Assembly: GCF_017254835.1 (NCBI RefSeq)
Contig: NZ_JAFKCW010000005.1
Coordinates: 400,385-464,384 of the forward strand
DNA: 64,000 nt
Direction of reading: 5' to 3'
DNA from: Algoriphagus aestuariicola
GTDB lineage: Bacteria; Bacteroidota; Bacteroidia; Cytophagales; Cyclobacteriaceae
Both the position numbers and the translations under genes were made by a program. Positions 59,236 through 64,000 of the stretch are shown piece after piece. Position 1 is the stretch's first letter; every line of letters begins with the position of its first letter. The notes beneath the pieces are model-generated. The model had not been told where the DNA came from, did not search any database, and was given only the letters and a program-made list of their open reading frames with translations.

Positions 59236-59694
59236 ATGTCTCAAGTTTCAAATCCAATGAATTTCATAATCAGGGAAGCCTCTCTGGAAGAACTCCTATG
59301 GGTGCATGAGCACATCCCGGAGTTTCCCGGAAAGGCTTCCCTCAATTTTTATGAAGACCGATTGAGGCACCGTCTTTACTTGGCTTTGGTAGCGGAAAAC
59401 CAAGAAGGGCTATTGGGTTTTAAGGTTGGGTATCAGAGCGAAACACCCAATACATTTTATTCCTGGATGGGAGGAGTGCTTCCCGATTTCAGAAAACACG
59501 GAGTCGCTGATGCATTGGCGGAATACCAAGAGAAATGGGCTAGAGAGCAAGGCTTCAAATCTGTCTTTTTCAAAACGAGAAACCGCTTTCCGGCCATGAT
59601 ATGCTTCGGGCTAAGCCGTGGCTTCAAGATCATCGAGGTTTTGCCGAAGGGAGGAGTGGAAGATTATCGGATAGTGATGGGAAAGGATTTGTGA
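59236..59694 (+). CDS. GNAT-family N-acetyltransferase
   Basis: 152 residues, or 144 if the internal ATG at 59260 (MNFIIREAS) is used, which fits the usual first strand better. The acetyl-CoA binding region is FYSWMGGVLPDFRKHGVADALAEYQEKWAREQG, with an RKHGVA form of the R/QxxGxG/A loop, followed by FFKTRNRFPAMICFGLSRGFKIIEV. Cytosolic; the acceptor is unknown. It stands between the M20 hydrolase and a small membrane protein without overlap. Confidence 0.85.
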   Translation: MSQVSNPMNFIIREASLEELLWVHEHIPEFPGKASLNFYEDRLRHRLYLALVAENQEGLLGFKVGYQSETPNTFYSWMGGVLPDFRKHGVADALAEYQEKWAREQGFKSVFFKTRNRFPAMICFGLSRGFKIIEVLPKGGVEDYRIVMGKDL

Positions 59695-59769
59695 TTTATA
59701 AATTTATAGTTGTTAAGCTTTTTGGATTGTTTATCTTCGGGAAAGGGAATCTTATAGGCTTTCGCAACC

Positions 59770-59964
59770 ATGAAAAAAAGCAACAAGCAAATGCTGAAAC
59801 TTATTCTTCTGAGTTTTTGGGGTGCTATTCTCGGTAGTTACTTCAAAATAAATGGAAACCCGAATGGGGATATTATTTTGGCCTGCGCCATCATTTTTAA
59901 GTTTACTGGAATAATTGGTTTACTCTACTTTAACAGGAAAAAGATCGTCGAATTCCTTAACTGA
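59770..59964 (+). CDS. Small two-helix membrane protein, unknown function
   Basis: 64 residues: a basic start (MKKSNKQMLK), two hydrophobic helices (about 10-24 and 34-53) separated by KINGNPNGD, and a basic end. The charge pattern and helix lengths fit a real membrane protein rather than noise. I do not recognise a family with certainty. It may be transcribed alone. Confidence 0.5.
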   Translation: MKKSNKQMLKLILLSFWGAILGSYFKINGNPNGDIILACAIIFKFTGIIGLLYFNRKKIVEFLN

Positions 59965-60021
59965 TTTCGTGTCGAAATGGGGGAGTCTTTGCCTTTCGGT
60001 TTCTGAAAACACATTTTTTGC

Positions 60022-60029
60022 TATTTTTG
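60022..60029 (+). promoter_or_regulatory. Candidate -7 element (TATTTTTG) for queE
   Basis: TATTTTTG matches the Bacteroidota TAnnTTTG consensus and lies 46 bases before the queE start. The usual TTTG at -33 is not found at the normal spacing. Confidence 0.4.
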
Positions 60030-60075
60030 CATTCTCATTCACCAGCGGTTCAATCGCCCGCTTTACCAAAAATTC

Positions 60076-60726
60076 ATGAAGACTCTAGAACTCATCGCGT
60101 CGAGCAAACAAGAATTAGTGGCCGCCGGCCTACAGCTTCCGATCATGGAGGCGTTTTATACCATCCAAGGAGAAGGCAGATTTACAGGCTATCCGGCCTA
60201 TTTTATCCGGCTGGGAGGCTGTGATGTGGGCTGCGTCTGGTGCGATGTGAAGGAAAGTTGGGAAGCGGAAAAGTGGCCGGTTTTGGCTATCGAGCAGATC
60301 GTGGAGGATGCCTTGGCCCACCCCGGCCGATTGGCCGTGATCACCGGAGGTGAACCTTTGATGTACGATTTGGGTCCGCTGACTAAGCTTTTGAAGGAAA
60401 AAGGCTTCACCACCAACATTGAAACTTCCGGCGCGCATCCTCTTTCGGGCGACTTTGACTGGGTTTGCTTTTCACCAAAGAAATTCAAAAAACCGCATCC
60501 ATCCATCTACAAGCATGCCGACGAACTCAAGGCAGTAGTCTTCAACAAAAGCGATTTTGCCTTTGCCGAAGAGCATGCCGCCAAAGTAAGTCCCCTGTGT
60601 GAACTGCGCCTCCAGCCTGAGTGGAGTAAGGCTACGCTTTTCATTCCCGAGATCGTCGAGTACGTTAAAAACCACCCAAATTGGAAAATATCTCTGCAAA
60701 CGCATAAATTTATGGACATTCCATAA
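60076..60726 (+). CDS. queE: 7-carboxy-7-deazaguanine synthase (radical SAM)
   Basis: 216 residues. The radical-SAM cluster motif is CDVGCVWC with C49, C53 and C56 (CxxxCxxC). It is preceded by FYTIQGEGRFTGYPAYFIRLGGC, the QueE hallmark, and followed by AVITGGEPLMY and TNIETSG. Converts 6-carboxy-5,6,7,8-tetrahydropterin to 7-carboxy-7-deazaguanine in queuosine precursor synthesis. Cytosolic. Other queuosine genes are not in the window. The OmpA-type gene begins 4 bases after it, so the two are likely co-transcribed. Confidence 0.96.
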   Translation: MKTLELIASSKQELVAAGLQLPIMEAFYTIQGEGRFTGYPAYFIRLGGCDVGCVWCDVKESWEAEKWPVLAIEQIVEDALAHPGRLAVITGGEPLMYDLGPLTKLLKEKGFTTNIETSGAHPLSGDFDWVCFSPKKFKKPHPSIYKHADELKAVVFNKSDFAFAEEHAAKVSPLCELRLQPEWSKATLFIPEIVEYVKNHPNWKISLQTHKFMDIP

Positions 60727-60730
60727 GTAA

Positions 60731-62653
60731 ATGCGCCCTGTTTTTCTCTTTGCCATTCTGTTTTTCTTCTTTCTGCGAGCTGAAGCCCAGACCTACTCGA
60801 TTATAGATGGCCGGGCAATCAAGTTTTATCAAGAAGGCGAAGAGCTGACCCTTGCGAGGCGCTACGATGAAGCGCTGGCGAAGTATCAGGCAGCAATAGC
60901 AAGGGAGGCATCGTTTTTGGAAGCCTATGTCAAAGCCTCCCAATTGCTGATCACCCAAGGTAGACTGGGTGAGGCTGAAAAAATAGCCGTTGCAGGAAAA
61001 TCTAAGCTTGGCGGAAAGAATGCTACCCCCAAGAATTCGGCGGATTTCGGCTGGCTTTTTTCAAACCTCTATCTCAAGCAGGGCAAATTCACGGAAGCTT
61101 TCCGGCAGTTTCAGGAAGTGGATCCACTTTTTGACGAAGCATTCAAAAAGTCCATGTACTACACCCAGATGAAAAGCCAGATGGATTTTTTGGGAACGCA
61201 GCTGGGTGATATCCGCTCAATCGAGAAGGAGATACTGAAGTCCCCTTTGAATGAATTCAATCTCCAGTATTTTCCAGTACTGACCGCTGACGGCGAGCAG
61301 ATCCTTTTTACGAAAAGAGACGGTACGGGAAATTTTGACAAGGAGGATATTTTCACTGCGTTTTCGAATGGCGACGACGGCTGGACCAGCCCTCGCAGCT
61401 TAGCCCAGACTATCAATTCCCTATACAACGAAGGCACTTGCTCGGTGACGGCAGACGGAAAGATACTGATCTATACCTCCTGCGATGCCCCGGACTCTCA
61501 GGGGAGCTGTGACCTCTACGTGGCCTACAAGGTAAATGGGGCCTGGGAACGCCCTACCAATATGGGAGCCAAAGTAAATTCCCGGTCTTGGGACTCGCAG
61601 CCCTCGCTGTCTGCCGACGGGCGGATTTTGTTTTTTTCCTCCAATCGTCGCGGGGGATTTGGTGGCAATGATATCTGGTACAGCGTCCGTCAAAACGACG
61701 GTTCCTGGTCGGATGCCAAAAACCTCGGGGACGTGGTGAATACACCAAAGGATGAGATATCGCCTTTTATGTTTTTCAACAACGAGATCCTTTTTTTTGC
61801 CTCGGATGGGCATTTCGGCTTTGGGGGGATGGATATTTTTCTTTCGAGGGTGAAAAATGGGGAATTCCAAAAACCCGAAAATCTAGGACTTCCCATCAAT
61901 GACCAGTTGGAGCAGGTGGCACTTTTCATCACGGCCAAAAAAGACTATGCCTACTACACCGAGCTTTCTTCGGAAGAAGATGAAAATGACCGGTCTTTGC
62001 TCTACCGTTTTAAGTTTCCCGAGGAAATTTACTTGGGGGAAAATCTGACCGTAACGGAAGGGAAGGTTTTCAACGCCAAAACTGGGCAGCCCGTAGATGC
62101 GACCCTGTCGCTGGTGTCATTGACGAATGACAGTACGCTGTACCAGTTTCAGTCCGACGGAAAAACCGGCGAATTCATGATGCTCTACCCGGAAAATGCC
62201 GTGTCTGGGCTATATGTGGAAAAGAAGGGCTTCCTGCCAAAAATCTACAATGTGGAGCGGGACAAGATCCAAAACGTAAAGGATCTCAAAGTGGAGCTGA
62301 CTCCCGTTGGGCCGGGTGAGGAGTTTGTGTTCGAAAACGTGTTTTTTGAGTTTGACAAATATGACTTGAAGCCTGAATCAAAGTCTTCGCTTACCCGTCT
62401 CTTGAAATTCTTGCTTGAAAATCCCAACGTGAACATCCTGATCACGGGCCATACCGATAATGTCGGGAGTGAAGCCTACAATCAAACGCTAAGTCTGCAG
62501 AGGGCCACAAGTGTGCAGTCGTTTTTGGTCGCTGCCGGCCTTCATCCCGGGCGGGTGATGGTGGAAGGCAAGGGTGACAAGGAGCCGATGGTTCCAAATA
62601 CCAGTCCCAAAAACCAGGCCCTGAATAGGCGTATCACCATCAAAATCCTTTGA
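60731..62653 (+). CDS. OmpA-family protein with TPR, PD40 and regulatory domains (PorE-like architecture)
   Basis: 640 residues. Signal peptide (about 1-19, ending RAEAQ), TPR-like helices (about 30-150, LARRYDEALAKYQAAIAREASFLEAYVKA) and PD40 beta-propeller repeats (about 185-425, including LSADGRILFFSSNRRGGFGGNDIWY). Then a carboxypeptidase-regulatory-like domain (about 436-525) and a C-terminal OmpA domain (about 535-640, FFEFDKYDLKPES, ITGHTDNVGSEAYNQTLSLQRA, NRRITIKIL). The order TPR, propeller, regulatory domain, OmpA is that of the type IX secretion protein PorE, but Bacteroidota have many such paralogues. It anchors to peptidoglycan. Coupled to queE by a 4-base gap. Confidence 0.88.
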   Translation: MRPVFLFAILFFFFLRAEAQTYSIIDGRAIKFYQEGEELTLARRYDEALAKYQAAIAREASFLEAYVKASQLLITQGRLGEAEKIAVAGKSKLGGKNATPKNSADFGWLFSNLYLKQGKFTEAFRQFQEVDPLFDEAFKKSMYYTQMKSQMDFLGTQLGDIRSIEKEILKSPLNEFNLQYFPVLTADGEQILFTKRDGTGNFDKEDIFTAFSNGDDGWTSPRSLAQTINSLYNEGTCSVTADGKILIYTSCDAPDSQGSCDLYVAYKVNGAWERPTNMGAKVNSRSWDSQPSLSADGRILFFSSNRRGGFGGNDIWYSVRQNDGSWSDAKNLGDVVNTPKDEISPFMFFNNEILFFASDGHFGFGGMDIFLSRVKNGEFQKPENLGLPINDQLEQVALFITAKKDYAYYTELSSEEDENDRSLLYRFKFPEEIYLGENLTVTEGKVFNAKTGQPVDATLSLVSLTNDSTLYQFQSDGKTGEFMMLYPENAVSGLYVEKKGFLPKIYNVERDKIQNVKDLKVELTPVGPGEEFVFENVFFEFDKYDLKPESKSSLTRLLKFLLENPNVNILITGHTDNVGSEAYNQTLSLQRATSVQSFLVAAGLHPGRVMVEGKGDKEPMVPNTSPKNQALNRRITIKIL

Positions 62654-63091
62654 CTTTCCTCAGTCGCTTCAGCCCGCTCATGCGTTTTTTTTTTTATGGC
62701 TTTCGGGTATGCCAATTTTAGGTCGTTGAAAGCTAGCATCTTGGCAATTTTTTGAAGGATTTTGTTGCTCAATCCTAAAGCCAACAACTGACTGAGGATC
62801 TAGTCGCAATCGTCCGTAACGGACTTTCGGTCTACCATTCATGTATTTTTTGATTTTCAGGACATTTTTTTGTGAGAATTAACTTTTGTTAACATTTGCT
62901 TCTCGAAATAATAATCTGATTCAGTCCGTAATTTTTCATTTAACAGAATGATATTCTAAAAAGGTTTATAAAGGCGTGGATATTATTTGCCAGTTCTCAT
63001 AAACTTTTGTACATTCTTACCGGTACTTCAAGCAGAATGTCAGAGTTCGGGCGATAGTACTTGTTATAATCTTCAACCAAAAACAAAAATT
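62654..63091. other. Gene-free region upstream of the terminal SusC gene
   Basis: About 440 AT-rich bases between the OmpA-type gene and the SusC start. AACTTTTG at 63002-63009 resembles the -7 element, but no TTTG at the right spacing is seen. No ORF of note. Confidence 0.45.
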
Positions 63092-64000
63092 ATGAGGAAA
63101 GTTTTACTTCTAGGACTCATGCTGTTTTTTGTAGGCGTTGCGGCGTTTGCTCAAAATCGTGTGATCACCGGTACCGTCACCTCCGTGGAGGATGATATGG
63201 GAGTGCCGGGAGCGACAGTTCTGGTCAAGGGGACCACCATCGGGACGGCCACGGATATAGATGGCAAGTTTTCGATTAACGTCCCCGCCGGAAGCAATAT
63301 TTTGGTCATAAGTTTCGTGGGGATGACTACGCAGGAAGTGGTGATCGGGAATCTCACGGACATCACCGTAGCAATGGAGCCGGACGTGCAGTCTCTGTCC
63401 GAATTTGTGATCACCTCCTACGGTGACCAATCCAAACGGGAGATGACGGGTGCGGTGTCCTCTGTAAAGGGCGAGGTGTTTCAGGATCTTCCCGTCCAAT
63501 CTTTTGACCGAGCGATGCAGGGAAGGATCGCGGGTGTGCAGGTCACTTCATCTACGGGACAGCCGGGCGGTGCCTTGAATGTCAGAATTCGTGGAACAGG
63601 CTCTGTCAATGCCAGCAATGAGCCCCTCTATATAGTAGATGGTGTGCAGGTTCAGGGCGGAGGCCTGTCTGGACAGGGTTCACAAAACGCTTTGGGTTCC
63701 ATCAACCCAAATGACATCGAGTCGATCGAAGTACTGAAGGATGCGGCGTCCGCTGCAATCTATGGTGCTCAGGCGGCCAACGGGGTCGTGCTGATCACGA
63801 CCAAGAGAGGAAAAAAAGGGAAGACCAATGTAAGGGTGTCTGTCCAGGAGGGAATAGTGAAGCCGCTAAACCTCTATGACGTGATGGACGCTACCCAGCT
63901 GGCTACGATAAAACGGGACGCCTACATCAACGCAGGGCTTAATCCTGCAAATGCAGCATCGACCTATGGAGATCCCGAAGATCCAAATCTTGAAAGTTAT
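63092..64000 (+). CDS. SusC/RagA-family TonB-linked receptor, N-terminal part (runs off the window)
   Basis: 303 residues visible from ATG 63092; the frame is still open at the window end. Signal peptide (about 1-20, ending AAFAQ), a carboxypeptidase-regulatory domain (about 22-98, VPGATVLVKGTTIGTATDIDGKFSINV) and the plug (about 100-240) with SEFVITSYGDQSKREMTGAVSSV, NEPLYIVDGVQVQGGG and ESIEVLKDAASAAIYGAQAANG. The barrel is missing only because the window ends. A SusD gene would be expected just downstream, outside the window. Confidence 0.94.
   Translation, partial: MRKVLLLGLMLFFVGVAAFAQNRVITGTVTSVEDDMGVPGATVLVKGTTIGTATDIDGKFSINVPAGSNILVISFVGMTTQEVVIGNLTDITVAMEPDVQSLSEFVITSYGDQSKREMTGAVSSVKGEVFQDLPVQSFDRAMQGRIAGVQVTSSTGQPGGALNVRIRGTGSVNASNEPLYIVDGVQVQGGGLSGQGSQNALGSINPNDIESIEVLKDAASAAIYGAQAANGVVLITTKRGKKGKTNVRVSVQEGIVKPLNLYDVMDATQLATIKRDAYINAGLNPANAASTYGDPEDPNLESY

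Noticed and set aside
1-64000. tRNA, rRNA and CRISPR loci
   Set aside because: I looked for tRNA T-arm patterns, rRNA blocks and spaced direct repeats and found none I could support by eye; a tRNAscan or Infernal run would settle it.

Overview
The window looks like chromosomal DNA of a Bacteroidota member, most likely a Cytophagales/Cyclobacteriaceae-type bacterium (inference from gene content). It holds SusC/SusD pairs, TonB-dependent receptors with carboxypeptidase-regulatory domains, an ECF sigma/FecR pair, large FtsX-type permeases with a PadR regulator, an OmpA/PD40 protein, and start sites without clear Shine-Dalgarno motifs. I see no tRNA, rRNA or CRISPR array.

Layout. 1-6.2 kb: the tail of an RND adaptor gene, a degenerate CAGT-rich repeat, an intact IS3-family element with a programmed -1 frameshift site, then small independent genes (TIMP/NTR-like secreted protein, DHFR-like reductase, two small secreted proteins, a membrane protein, an MpaB-family oxygenase). 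6.2-11 kb: a TonB-dependent receptor, a small beta-barrel and a surface protein built of 16-residue GVQLAGLxN repeats. 11-19.4 kb: a PadR repressor gene behind a near-perfect palindrome, coupled to three tandem paralogous MacB/FtsX-type permeases with no ATPase gene beside them. 19.5-22.8 kb: an ECF sigma factor, a FecR anti-sigma factor and, where a TonB-dependent receptor would normally sit, an STN + regulatory-domain protein whose C-terminal half is a paralogue of the GVQLAGLxN repeat protein.

22.9-33.9 kb is the most interesting region. It carries an XRE-cupin regulator, an FAD oxidoreductase, a DUF5690 transporter and a phosphonatase-like HAD hydrolase in one run, with a divergent PhnZ-like HD-domain oxygenase. 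Next come a secreted alkaline-phosphatase-superfamily hydrolase and a SusD/SusC pair. I read this as a candidate outer-membrane-to-cytosol organophosphonate utilisation locus with two different C-P bond cleaving enzymes. The link between the SusCD/phosphatase half and the C-P half is an inference.

34-52.8 kb: an S15 peptidase, a DUF1460 amidase-like protein, pta-ackA (acetyl-CoA to acetate with ATP formation), a complete tripartite RND efflux system, an SGNH hydrolase, a Ca2+/H+ exchanger, a DUF4407 protein and an M19 dipeptidase/VIT1/DUF5995 operon. 52.8-53.5 kb is gene-free but holds a candidate small RNA with a promoter-like pair and a strong intrinsic terminator. 53.5-64 kb: a GT4 glycosyltransferase, leuS, an M20 amidohydrolase, a GNAT acetyltransferase, a small membrane protein, queE, an OmpA/PD40 protein of PorE-like architecture and the start of another SusC-type receptor that runs off the end.
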